64,000 nucleotides of DNA, taken from contig NZ_OENE01000004.1 of the NCBI RefSeq assembly GCF_900239495.1, positions 62,001 to 126,000 of the forward strand, written 5' to 3'. Under the pieces are notes generated by a model. It had not been told where the DNA came from. It did not search any database and saw only the letters and a program-made list of their open reading frames with translations. This document shows positions 8,064 to 16,243 of the stretch, piece by piece (the stretch's first letter is position 1; each line of letters opens with the position of its first letter). The position numbers were made by a program, and so were the translations under genes. The stretch is from Tenacibaculum finnmarkense genomovar ulcerans. GTDB lineage: Bacteria; Bacteroidota; Bacteroidia; Flavobacteriales; Flavobacteriaceae.

Positions 8064-8780
8064 TTATGGATTTGTTGACCATAAAGAAGCGCCTTTTAAC
8101 ATTGCTCTTCTTGGTAAAGTTAGACCAGCAACAATTAATTCGGCAAAATCTTCAGGTTGTAACACTTTTTCAACATTTCCGTCAGTAATTCCTAATTCTA
8201 AAGACATATCGGAAGCAATCGTACTCGGGGTAAGCGTGCAAACACGAATATTATTTTTACGAACTTCTTTCATTAACGATTCCGACATTCCAATAACCGC
8301 AAATTTAGAGGCTGAATAGGCTGAGGTTGTCGCATTTCCACTCAAACCAGCAGTAGAAGCAATGTTAATAATATCACCTTGATTTTTTTCGATTAAATAC
8401 GGTAAAACCTCTTTAGTAACATAATACATTCCCATTAAATTGGTTTGTATAATTTGCGTCCAATCTGAAACTTTCATCTCGTTAAAAGTTCCAAAGGCTG
8501 CAATTCCTGCATTATTTACTAAAATATCAACGGTTTTAAAGGTGTCAATAATTTCTTTGATTCCTTTTTGAACTTGCTCATAATTACCAACATCAAAAAC
8601 GGTATAGATAGCATCAATTCCGTATGATTTTAATTCGGCAACGGTTTCTTGCAATCGTTTTTCGTTTCTACCTGTAATGGCAACGTGTATTCCTTTTTGA
8701 GCAAAAGCGATTGCGGTTGCCTTTCCTAATCCTCTACTTCCACCAGTAATGATGGCTTTTTTATTTGTTAAATCTTCCAT
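8064..8780 (-). CDS. SDR-family oxidoreductase (FabG-like)
   Basis: 238 residues from the ATG at 8780; the frame stays open further upstream, but that part runs into an intergenic repeat and is not protein-like. Classical short-chain dehydrogenase: TGGSRGLG nucleotide loop near the N-terminus, NNAG motif, catalytic serine in NIAST and YSASK as the Tyr-x-x-x-Lys pair. The closest feel is 3-oxoacyl-ACP reductase (FabG) type, but it stands alone without fatty-acid genes, so the substrate is unknown. It is convergent with the retron RT. Confidence 0.85.
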   Translation of the reverse strand: MEDLTNKKAIITGGSRGLGKATAIAFAQKGIHVAITGRNEKRLQETVAELKSYGIDAIYTVFDVGNYEQVQKGIKEIIDTFKTVDILVNNAGIAAFGTFNEMKVSDWTQIIQTNLMGMYYVTKEVLPYLIEKNQGDIINIASTAGLSGNATTSAYSASKFAVIGMSESLMKEVRKNNIRVCTLTPSTIASDMSLELGITDGNVEKVLQPEDFAELIVAGLTLPRRAMLKGASLWSTNP

Positions 8781-8821
8781 TTTTATAAACTGTTTGTATA
8801 AGTAAAGGTATTGTTTTTTGG

Positions 8822-8903
8822 AGCTATTTCCCGCTTTCCGCACTCGCTCTTTTTTGAAAAAAATCAAAAAAGGAGCTCAAACAAATGCTTCAATCGGGGC
8901 TAG
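8822..8903 (+). repeat. Structured intergenic repeat, copy A
   Basis: An ~82-base element starting AGCTATTTCCCGCTTTCCGC and ending CAATCGGGGCTAG, found again at 48447-48529 with nearly the same sequence and the same orientation. The outer ends can pair (AGC/GCT and CCCG/CGGG). The centre is an imperfect A/T palindrome (GCTCTTTTTTG...CAAAAAAGGAGC). The element is far more GC-rich at its ends than its surroundings. Similarity continues weakly to ~8920. It sits between two minus-strand genes. Confidence 0.75.
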
Positions 8904-8936
8904 GCATTTTTACGAAGTTTCAGGTTTTTCTATTTT

Positions 8937-9848
8937 CTATTTTTTCTTTTTAACATTAATAAATAATATTGTGGCAAGGATAATAACAATACCAACACCT
9001 TGTAAAAAACCAATCTGTTCATTTAGTATTAAAAAAGCACTTAAAACCGAAATAGGTATTTCTAAAGCGGCAATAATACTTGTTAATCCGTTACCAATTG
9101 CGGGCACACCTTTGCTAAATAAAATAGGAGGTAATACGGTACCAAACAAGCCTAAAACCATTCCCCATTTTAGTATTTCTACGGAATTTACTTCTTCAAT
9201 AATTTGAAAATTCCAAAAAATAAGGATTGCTAAAAAACCTCCATATACTAAATACTTACTTCTAGTTAAACTTGGTAATTCTAACGAAATTTTATTAGAA
9301 GCATACATAGAAGCAGTATAAAATATGGCTGCCGAAAAGCCGTATAAAAACCCCATAAAATTTAAATTAAAATCACTTTCAAAAACTTTTGAGGCTAATA
9401 AAGTACCTAGTAATACCATTATTGAACCTATTATTTTTGCTTTTGAAACAAGTTTTCTATCGATAAAAAACTCTAAAAGGATGCCCATCCAAACTGTTTG
9501 CATTAACAGAATAATCCCTACAGAAACAGGAACATATTGTATTGATAAATAATAAAAACTACTAGTAAGCCCTAAAGAAGTTCCAAAAAAAATCAATTTT
9601 AACTTCGGGTACTTTACTGTTGATATGGCTGTTTGGTTTACTGTATTTGTTGTTGAAATAGTTTTTTTTGATTTCGTATTAATAACAAAAGTAGCGATAC
9701 TTAAAACAAGTACCCCAAAAAGATATTGCAAAAAAGTAAGCCCCGCTGTACCAAAATTATTATGATTGGCTAATTTAATAATAGTTGCTAAAATACCATA
9801 ACTAGCTGCTCCTATAGAAACGAATATCATTCCTTTTATTTTGTTCAT
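8937..9848 (-). CDS. EamA/DMT-family transporter
   Basis: 303 residues, very hydrophobic, with ten predicted membrane segments in two EamA repeats. It begins MNKIKGMIFVSIGAASYGIL, and the second repeat (~155-300) contains the typical GTVLPPILFSKGVPAIGNGLTS segment. Members of this drug/metabolite transporter superfamily export or import amino acids, nucleosides and other metabolites in the inner membrane; the substrate cannot be told from sequence. It lies alone between the SDR gene and the M28 peptidase, both on the same strand. Confidence 0.88.
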   Translation of the reverse strand: MNKIKGMIFVSIGAASYGILATIIKLANHNNFGTAGLTFLQYLFGVLVLSIATFVINTKSKKTISTTNTVNQTAISTVKYPKLKLIFFGTSLGLTSSFYYLSIQYVPVSVGIILLMQTVWMGILLEFFIDRKLVSKAKIIGSIMVLLGTLLASKVFESDFNLNFMGFLYGFSAAIFYTASMYASNKISLELPSLTRSKYLVYGGFLAILIFWNFQIIEEVNSVEILKWGMVLGLFGTVLPPILFSKGVPAIGNGLTSIIAALEIPISVLSAFLILNEQIGFLQGVGIVIILATILFINVKKKK

Positions 9849-9954
9849 TTTTTAAATTTTAGATGTAATTTGAAGTAATAAATTTTTATAAAACGTGTTT
9901 TTCAGTAGGCTTAAAAAAGCAAATTGAAGAAAATTATGGCTTTATTAAAAAAGT

Positions 9955-9981
9955 AAAAACGCATCAAATTGATGCGTTTTT
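9955..9981 (-). terminator. Terminator after the M28 peptidase gene
   Basis: AAAAACGCATCAA and its complement meet around a minimal loop (9955-9981), with T-runs on both sides. It lies about 25 bases past the minus-strand peptidase stop at 10006. Confidence 0.75.
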
Positions 9982-10005
9982 TTTAGGTAAAAAAATAGAT
10001 GTTAT

Positions 10006-11046
10006 TTATTTTTTAGCTATTTTATCGACAGTTAAACGATTTTCACGATTGGCAATTTCCCAAGCTGTATAAAAAACCAAACGCGTTCTGTTTTCTAATA
10101 GTTCGTAGTTAATTTTATCGGCAGTATCGGTTGGTTTGTGGTAGTCTTCATGGGTTCCGTTAAAGTAAAAAATAACAGGAATATTATGCTTTGCAAAATT
10201 ATAATGATCTGAACGATAGTAAAAACGATTTGGGTCATTTTCATCATTATACGTATAATCTAAGGCAATATTGGTGTATTTTTTATTCATTGCCTCAGAG
10301 ATGTTGTGCAACTCTGTACTCAATTTATCGGCACCAATTAAATAAACGTAATTAGGTGTTTCTTTGTGTGCTTTGTCAACACGCCCAATCATATCAATAT
10401 TTAAATCGGTAACGGTATTTTTTAAAGGGAAAATAGGATTTTCGCTATAATATTTTGATCCTAATAAACCTTTTTCTTCGCCTGTTACATGTAAAAATAA
10501 AACAGAACGTTTAGGTCCTTTACCAGCATCAGCTGCTTTTTTAAAGGCTTCTGCAATTTCTAATATTGCTACTGTACCCGAACCGTCATCATCAGCACCG
10601 TTGTAAATTTGTCCGTCTTTAATACCTTCGTGGTCTAAATGTGCCGAAATAATAATAATTTCATCAGGCTTTTCAGAACCTTTAATAAAGGCAAGCACGT
10701 TTTCAGAATCTTTTAATACCAAGTCATACCTGTTTTTGCTTAAAAAAGCACTAGGCACTTCTTGAAAATAATTGCTACCACCTAAAGGTGATTTAATTTG
10801 TTGGGTTATATAAAAATCTTTTAAATATTTTACCGCTTTCTTTTGCCCAGGTTCTCCGGTATTTCGTCCTTCAAATTCATCCGAAGCATAGATAAATAAA
10901 TGCTTTGCTAAATCTTTTGCAGTAATTGTTTTTGCAAATTTATCAGCATAATCTATGGTTTTATCAATTTCGATACTTGCTGTTTCTTTTGTGCTTCCAC
11001 AGGCTGTAAACACAATTGTACTTGCTATGTAAAGTAATTTTTTCAT
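10006..11046 (-). CDS. M28-family zinc aminopeptidase, lipoprotein
   Basis: 346 residues from the ATG at 11046; the codon just before it is TTG and is not needed. N-terminal lipoprotein signal MKKLLYIASTIVFTAC with the lipid cysteine at ~16. The peptidase domain shows the two-metal site: SAHLDHEG (His136, Asp138), GADDDGSG, TGEEKGLLGS (Glu pair) and a C-terminal HEDYHKPTDT. It is probably anchored in the periplasm or outer membrane and removes N-terminal residues from peptides. It is a single gene with its own terminator. The family is clear; the specificity is unknown. Confidence 0.92.
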   Translation of the reverse strand: MKKLLYIASTIVFTACGSTKETASIEIDKTIDYADKFAKTITAKDLAKHLFIYASDEFEGRNTGEPGQKKAVKYLKDFYITQQIKSPLGGSNYFQEVPSAFLSKNRYDLVLKDSENVLAFIKGSEKPDEIIIISAHLDHEGIKDGQIYNGADDDGSGTVAILEIAEAFKKAADAGKGPKRSVLFLHVTGEEKGLLGSKYYSENPIFPLKNTVTDLNIDMIGRVDKAHKETPNYVYLIGADKLSTELHNISEAMNKKYTNIALDYTYNDENDPNRFYYRSDHYNFAKHNIPVIFYFNGTHEDYHKPTDTADKINYELLENRTRLVFYTAWEIANRENRLTVDKIAKK

Positions 11047-11110
11047 CAATAAATAAAGGGTTTTTTATAGGTTTGTGTTCAGTAACAATAATTATTACCA
11101 AAGGTCAAAT

Positions 11111-11908
11111 TTAATTATTCTTTATAATGAATTGTTTTAATGTTTTGTTAAAACTGATAAGTTCTTTAGGAAATAGCGAATCAAAAGCGTTTTTTTTGAT
11201 TAATTCTTGCGAATTTCCGCAATAAATTTGTGTATCGGCAAGTAAAATAAATTCGTCGGCAAGTTGAATGGCAATATTTACTTGATGGGTAGAAATAATA
11301 ATAGTTTTACCTGTTTGTTTGACTAATTTTTTTAACAACGAAAACACCTTAAAGGTGTGATGAATGTCTAAATGTGCGGTGGGTTCATCTAAAATAATAA
11401 GGTCGGTATCTTGGGCTAAAGCACGTGCAATAAGAACGCGTTGTAATTGCCCGTCGCTTAATTGGTAAAAGGGTTTATTTTTTAAATGCGCAATATCAGT
11501 TTGATCAATTGCCCAATTAATTTTGTCAATATCGCTATGTGTTAAGCTATCAATCCAATTGGTATAAGGCTGTCTTCCTAAGGCAATTAATTCAAAAACA
11601 GTTAGTTGGCTTTCAGGTAAACGCTCGGTTAAAACCAAACTTAAAGTGGTTGCTAATTCTTGAAATGAATAGTCTAAAATGTTTTTCTGATTAATTTTAA
11701 CGCTGCCTTTTAATGGTTTTTGAATATTAGAAAGCGTACGCAATAAAGTTGATTTTCCTGCGCCATTTTTACCTAAAAGCGCTACAAATTTTCCCTGTTC
11801 TATTGTTAAATCAATGGCTGAAAGAACAATATTTTGTTCTTTTTTTGATTGATAACCGATGGCTAAATTTTCAGTAGTAAGCACCGTGTTTTTTTTAGAA
11901 TTTATCAA
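11111..11908 (-). CDS. ABC importer ATP-binding protein, FecE/BtuD type
   Basis: 265 residues. Walker A GKNGAGKST at 46-54, signature LSDGQLQRV, Walker B DLIILDEPTAHLD and the switch histidine in IIISTHQ. This is the class that powers iron-siderophore, haem or cobalamin uptake. Its start lies two bases past the stop of the FecCD permease, so the two are translationally coupled and form one importer. No substrate-binding protein or TonB receptor adjoins, so the ligand stays open. Confidence 0.9.
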   Translation of the reverse strand: MINSKKNTVLTTENLAIGYQSKKEQNIVLSAIDLTIEQGKFVALLGKNGAGKSTLLRTLSNIQKPLKGSVKINQKNILDYSFQELATTLSLVLTERLPESQLTVFELIALGRQPYTNWIDSLTHSDIDKINWAIDQTDIAHLKNKPFYQLSDGQLQRVLIARALAQDTDLIILDEPTAHLDIHHTFKVFSLLKKLVKQTGKTIIISTHQVNIAIQLADEFILLADTQIYCGNSQELIKKNAFDSLFPKELISFNKTLKQFIIKNN

Positions 11909-11910
11909 AA

Positions 11911-12942
11911 TTATACATGTATTTTTTTCTTACGAATTAATAACCAAATTACCACAGGTGCGCCAAATAGCGAGGTAATGGAATTAATAGGCAAGGTAAA
12001 TTGGCTTGTTGGTAATTGTGCAATTGCATCGCAAATTAATAAAATAATGGCACCAATAAGAGCTGCTGCGGGTAGTAATATTTTATGGTTTGAGGTAGTA
12101 AAAATTATCTTAGCAATATGAGGAATTGCAATGCCAATAAAGGCGATAGGCCCTGAAAAAGCCGTAATTACACCTGTTAATAAACTGGTAATTAGTAAAA
12201 TAATGGTTCTGCTTTTTTTAATATTAATCCCTAAGCTTTTAGCGTAATTTTCACCTAACAAAAAGCTATTTAAAGGTTTTATAATACTAAAACTCGCTAT
12301 AATTCCGATGCTGTAAATACTAGCAAAAACAGCCAATTCTTGCCAAGATAAATTCCCTAAACTTCCAAAACTCCAAAATAAATATTGTTGAATTTGTGCT
12401 GCTTCACTAAAATAAGACAATACGCTAATTACCGCAGAAGTTAAGGAGCCAAACATTAATCCGATAACTAAAATAGCCATGGTATTTCGCACTTTATTAG
12501 CCGCTATAATTACGGCAGATAAAACCAAAAAAGCACCTAAACTAGCGCCGATAGCCAGCGTCCAATTAGAAGTTGTTATTGAAAACAGCGCAGTACCAAA
12601 TACCCCTGAACCTAAAATAAGCAAGGCAACACCCAAACTTGCGCCCGATGAAATTCCTAAAACAAAAGGACCAGCTAACGGATTTCTGAATAAAGTTTGC
12701 ATTAATAACCCACAAATTGACAAGCCTGAACCTACCATAACAGCTGTGATTGCTTTTGGTAATCGGAAATTTACAATAATGGTTTGCCAACTTTCTTTCG
12801 TTGCAGTTCCGCCTGTTAATGCGTTAAAAATATCTTTAAAAGGAATGGAAACCGAGCCTAAACTAATATTTATAAAAAAAACGACAACTAATAAAATCGC
12901 TAAGATGACAAAATGTTTGCTGTATTTTTTTGAAGTATTCAA
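11911..12942 (-). CDS. FecCD-family ABC importer permease
   Basis: 343 residues with about ten membrane segments. Typical type II importer features are present: GSGLSICGLLMQTLFRNPLAGP near residues 75-95, ISSGASLG, and FIGIAIPHIAK in the loop that meets the ATPase. The likely cargo is ferric siderophore, haem or vitamin B12. It is followed two bases later by its ATPase and preceded 19 bases upstream by rdgB on the same strand. The periplasmic binding protein must be encoded elsewhere. Confidence 0.9.
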   Translation of the reverse strand: MNTSKKYSKHFVILAILLVVVFFINISLGSVSIPFKDIFNALTGGTATKESWQTIIVNFRLPKAITAVMVGSGLSICGLLMQTLFRNPLAGPFVLGISSGASLGVALLILGSGVFGTALFSITTSNWTLAIGASLGAFLVLSAVIIAANKVRNTMAILVIGLMFGSLTSAVISVLSYFSEAAQIQQYLFWSFGSLGNLSWQELAVFASIYSIGIIASFSIIKPLNSFLLGENYAKSLGINIKKSRTIILLITSLLTGVITAFSGPIAFIGIAIPHIAKIIFTTSNHKILLPAAALIGAIILLICDAIAQLPTSQFTLPINSITSLFGAPVVIWLLIRKKKIHV

Positions 12943-12961
12943 TAGTGAATAGAAGTTTAAT

Positions 12962-13540
12962 TTAAGCGTTTGATTTTAAAAATTCCACTAATTTTTGAAT
13001 AGCTAATCCGCGGTGACTAATGGCATTTTTTTCTTCGGATGTCATTTGTGCAAACGATTTGTTAACGTTTTGAGGCTTAAAAATAGGATCGTATCCAAAG
13101 CCTTTTTCGCCTTGTTTTTCAGTTAAAATATCGCCTTTACAAATTCCGTCAAATAAAAATTGCTGTCCGTTTAAATTTAAACAAATAGCCGTTCTAAATT
13201 GTGCTTTTCTATTTTCAGTTTTATTTAATTCCGTCAATATTTTTTGCATATTATTTTCTGAATTAGAAGGTTCACCCGCATAACGTGCCGAATAAACGCC
13301 AGGTTCTCCGTTTAAGCTTTCAACCTCTAAACCGGTATCGTCAGCAAAACAATTTAATTTGAAATTATCAGTAATATGGTCTGCTTTTATTTTAGCATTT
13401 CCTTCTAAAGTCGTTGCTGTTTCTTGAATATCATCAAAACAATTAATATCTTTTAAAGAAAGTAATTCAATGCTATTTGGAAGCATTTTTTGTACTTCAG
13501 CAAGTTTATTTAAGTTATTAGTAGCGAAAACAAGTTTCAT
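12962..13540 (-). CDS. rdgB: RdgB/HAM1 non-canonical purine NTP pyrophosphatase
   Basis: 192 residues from the ATG at 13540. It hydrolyses ITP, dITP and XTP to keep deaminated purines out of nucleic acids. Family marks: [12 protein letters not shown] at the N-terminus (phosphate-binding SGNxxK-like loop), [33 protein letters not shown] and SHRGLA. The frame is open upstream, but those residues look random and overlap the promoter, so the internal ATG is chosen. Housekeeping; very sure. Confidence 0.96.
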   Translation of the reverse strand: MKLVFATNNLNKLAEVQKMLPNSIELLSLKDINCFDDIQETATTLEGNAKIKADHITDNFKLNCFADDTGLEVESLNGEPGVYSARYAGEPSNSENNMQKILTELNKTENRKAQFRTAICLNLNGQQFLFDGICKGDILTEKQGEKGFGYDPIFKPQNVNKSFAQMTSEEKNAISHRGLAIQKLVEFLKSNA

Positions 13541-13562
13541 ATAAGTTAAAATTTTAAGTACA

Positions 13563-13570
13563 CAAATGTA
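13563..13570 (-). promoter_or_regulatory. -7 promoter element of rdgB
   Basis: On the minus strand the sequence reads TACATTTG, an exact TAnnTTTG match, about 25 bases before the rdgB ATG. I see no clear upstream TTTG at the expected distance. Confidence 0.35.
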
Positions 13571-13644
13571 TTGTTTTTTAGGTAAAAAAAAACGAAATAC
13601 AACCCTTGTTATATTTCGTTTTTTCAATAAAAAGTATAAGGAAT

Positions 13645-14538
13645 TTATCCTTTTAATTTATTTAATTCTACTTGTTTGGCTGTTATTTCAGCTTGTATTT
13701 TATTTAAACGCTCTTCAATTCTAATAATAATCGCTTTTTTACGAGCAATGCTTTCTTGTGATGCTGTAGGGTCTAACTGTGCTTTGTTTAATTTGGCTTT
13801 CATTTTATCTAAGCCCTCTTTAGCACTAATTAAAATTTCTTGATTGATGCTAATATCATCTTCATAATCGCTAATTAAAGTACCTTTTTCTTTAACGATA
13901 GATTTTTCCTCAGCTTTAATTTCATTGTCTAATTGTTTTAATTTTTCGGCTTGTAAATGTAAAGCTTCTTGTTCTTTTAAATAGGCAATTTCTTTAGCTT
14001 TACGATCTTCTTCTAATTTTATACGAGCTTTTTCTAACTCTTGTTTTCGCAATGCTAATTTAGAAAGTGTATTGTTGGTGTTTTCAAGTGGCTTTGGCTC
14101 TTGAGCTTTTTGAGTCTGTTTAGCGAACTCAACTTGTGCTGATTTGTTATTCTTTTTGGCTTTGTTATTTTTTTGAGCTGCTTCTTTCCCTTTCTTTTTA
14201 GCTAATTTTGTTTCAAGAGTTGCTAATTCTTGTTTTTGATGCTCAATTTGAGCATTTAATTTTGTTAATTTATTTTCTATATTATTAACAATATTTTCTT
14301 TTCTTCGGATATTTTCTTTAGTAGCTTTTTTACTTTTTTTGAAGTTTTCTAAATTGCTATTTACACGTTTTAAGGCTTTAATACCACTCATTAAAACAGC
14401 TTCATTCGCACTAATTTTATTTTTTTGAATCTTTACGTTGTTTTTTAAAATTTTAATGTCACTTTGAGCACTTGTTTGTTGTGTTCCTATAATAAAAGTG
14501 AAAAAGATAGTAGTTAAAATAATTTTGATTGTATTCAT
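13645..14538 (-). CDS. Secreted coiled-coil protein of unknown function
   Basis: 297 residues from the ATG at 14538, which opens a clean signal peptide ([19 protein letters not shown]...TSAQ). The remainder is almost entirely charged heptad-type sequence: lysine, glutamate and leucine-rich helices with [16 protein letters not shown] in the middle. The two ends resemble each other: near-identical [24 protein letters not shown] segments follow the same pattern as the N-terminal [20 protein letters not shown], suggesting an internal duplication. I recognise no enzyme domain. It probably acts in the periplasm as an elongated spacer or envelope protein; the function is unknown. Confidence 0.75.
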   Translation of the reverse strand: MNTIKIILTTIFFTFIIGTQQTSAQSDIKILKNNVKIQKNKISANEAVLMSGIKALKRVNSNLENFKKSKKATKENIRRKENIVNNIENKLTKLNAQIEHQKQELATLETKLAKKKGKEAAQKNNKAKKNNKSAQVEFAKQTQKAQEPKPLENTNNTLSKLALRKQELEKARIKLEEDRKAKEIAYLKEQEALHLQAEKLKQLDNEIKAEEKSIVKEKGTLISDYEDDISINQEILISAKEGLDKMKAKLNKAQLDPTASQESIARKKAIIIRIEERLNKIQAEITAKQVELNKLKG

Positions 14539-14580
14539 AACGATAGTTATTGTTTTTTTCTTGATTTTTTTGGGGGATGG

Positions 14581-14588
14581 CAAAATTA
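14581..14588 (-). promoter_or_regulatory. -7 promoter element of the coiled-coil protein gene
   Basis: The minus strand reads TAATTTTG (TAnnTTTG exact) about 43 bases before the ATG at 14538, a sensible 5' leader length. No good -33 partner is seen. Confidence 0.35.
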
Positions 14589-14676
14589 CGGATTTTGAGG
14601 CCTAAAAATAGCTTAAAAAGTGTTAAAAAAAATATAATTTAAAACAGTAAAATTCTAATAAAAAGCCACTTATATA

Positions 14677-15150
14677 TTATTCATGATGATACGGCTCATT
14701 GCGTAAAATAGTAAAACCACGGTAAATTTGTTCTACAATAAACAAGCGAATCATTTGGTGTGAAAAGGTCATTTTTGATAGCGATATTTTTCCTGTCGAT
14801 TTTTTGTAAATAGCATCAGAAAAACCATAAGGACCGCCAATAACCAAGACCAATTGTTTGATGCCCGAATTCATTTTTTTCTGTAAATATTGCGAAAATC
14901 CAATAGAGGTAAAGTCTTTTCCTTTATCGTCTAACAACACCAATTGATCGGTTGCTTGTAATTTGGCTAAAATTAATTCGCCTTCTTTTTCCTTTTGTTG
15001 TGATTCACTTAGGTTTTTTACATTTTTGATATCGGCAATAATTTCCAATTCAAATTTTACGTAATGTTTTAACCTGTTTTGATAATTATCAATGAGTTGC
15101 ATTAAATTTTTATCATCAGTTTTACCAATAGCGATTAGTTTTATTTTCAT
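14677..15150 (-). CDS. rlmH: RlmH, 23S rRNA pseudouridine-1915 N3-methyltransferase
   Basis: 157 residues, the full family length. SPOUT methyltransferase with the SAM-binding knot segment LVIGGPYGF and the conserved C-terminal end LRNEPYHHE. It methylates pseudouridine 1915 in helix 69 of 23S rRNA on the assembled ribosome. Divergent from nadC with ~155 bases between them. Very sure. Confidence 0.97.
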   Translation of the reverse strand: MKIKLIAIGKTDDKNLMQLIDNYQNRLKHYVKFELEIIADIKNVKNLSESQQKEKEGELILAKLQATDQLVLLDDKGKDFTSIGFSQYLQKKMNSGIKQLVLVIGGPYGFSDAIYKKSTGKISLSKMTFSHQMIRLFIVEQIYRGFTILRNEPYHHE

Positions 15151-15306
15151 AAGTTATAAAAGGGTATAAAGGGCTGTTAATTTGAATTAATTTTATCTGC
15201 AAATTTATTTATTTAAACTCATAAAATTCATCAGAAAGAATAATTTAATTCCGTAGGATAAAATCAATCCGTATTTTTACGGGATAATTAAAGAAGACAG
15301 AAAAGC

Positions 15307-16167
15307 ATGATATCAAAAGAACAATTTAACAAAGAGCTAAATTTAATAATAACAAATGCGATTCGTGAAGATATTGGCGATGGCGATCACACCTCATTAT
15401 CATGTATTCCTGCGGATGCTATGGGTAAGGCAAAATTATTGGTAAAAGATCAGGGGATTATCGCAGGCGTTGAATTTGCTAAAATGGTTTTTAACTATGT
15501 TGATGCCGATTTACAAGTAGAAACCTTTATCAACGATGGCGACTCTGTAAAATATGGCGACATTGTTTTTTATGTAACAGGAAAATCGCAATCTATATTA
15601 ATGGCAGAGCGTGTGGTTTTAAATGCGATGCAACGCATGAGTGCTATTGCTACGAAAACTGCTTTTTTTGCCGATTTATTAAAAGGAACAAACACCAAAG
15701 TATTAGATACGCGTAAAACAACGCCTGGAATTCGTGCTATTGAAAAATGGGCGGTAAAAATTGGTGGAGGCGAAAACCATCGATTTGCTTTGTACGACAT
15801 GGTGATGATTAAAGACAATCATATTGATTTTGCGGGTGGAATTACACAAGCAATTACTAAAACTAAAGAATATTTAGCAGATAAAAAACTAGACATCAAA
15901 ATTATTGTAGAAGCACGAAGTTTAGAAGAAATTAAAGAAATTTTATCAAATAAAGGCGTGTACAGAATTTTAATCGATAATTTTAATTATGAAGATACTC
16001 GCAAGGCAGTAGCTTTAATTGGCGATACTTGTTTAACAGAATCATCAGGAGGAATTACCGAAGAAACCATCCGTAAATATGCCGATTGTGGTGTCGATTT
16101 TATTTCATCAGGCGCTTTAACGCATTCAGTTTATAATTTAGATTTAAGTTTAAAAGCAGTAGATTAA
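15307..16167 (+). CDS. nadC: NadC, nicotinate-nucleotide pyrophosphorylase (carboxylating)
   Basis: 286 residues. It converts quinolinate and PRPP to nicotinate mononucleotide in NAD synthesis. Family marks: REDIGDGDHTS at the N-terminus, LNAMQRMSAIATKT, DTRKTTPGIRAIEKWAV, GGGENHRFALYDMVMIKDNH and SSGGI near the C-terminus. nadA and nadB are not in the window. It stands first in a plus-strand run with the M3 peptidase gene 76 bases downstream. Confidence 0.97.
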   Translation: MISKEQFNKELNLIITNAIREDIGDGDHTSLSCIPADAMGKAKLLVKDQGIIAGVEFAKMVFNYVDADLQVETFINDGDSVKYGDIVFYVTGKSQSILMAERVVLNAMQRMSAIATKTAFFADLLKGTNTKVLDTRKTTPGIRAIEKWAVKIGGGENHRFALYDMVMIKDNHIDFAGGITQAITKTKEYLADKKLDIKIIVEARSLEEIKEILSNKGVYRILIDNFNYEDTRKAVALIGDTCLTESSGGITEETIRKYADCGVDFISSGALTHSVYNLDLSLKAVD

Positions 16168-16243
16168 TTTAATAAAGTGTCATTGAAGCAAAAGCAGTAA
16201 TCTTTTTGTTTGAATTTGTTTCAATGATAAAATAAGTAAGACA

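Noticed and set aside
8818..9207. Plus-strand open frame beginning in the intergenic repeat
   Set aside because: It runs antisense through the EamA transporter and starts inside repeat copy A; no protein-like character.
12479..12952. Plus-strand 157-codon open frame
   Set aside because: It is exactly antisense to the FecCD permease, whose membrane segments and motifs are unmistakable.
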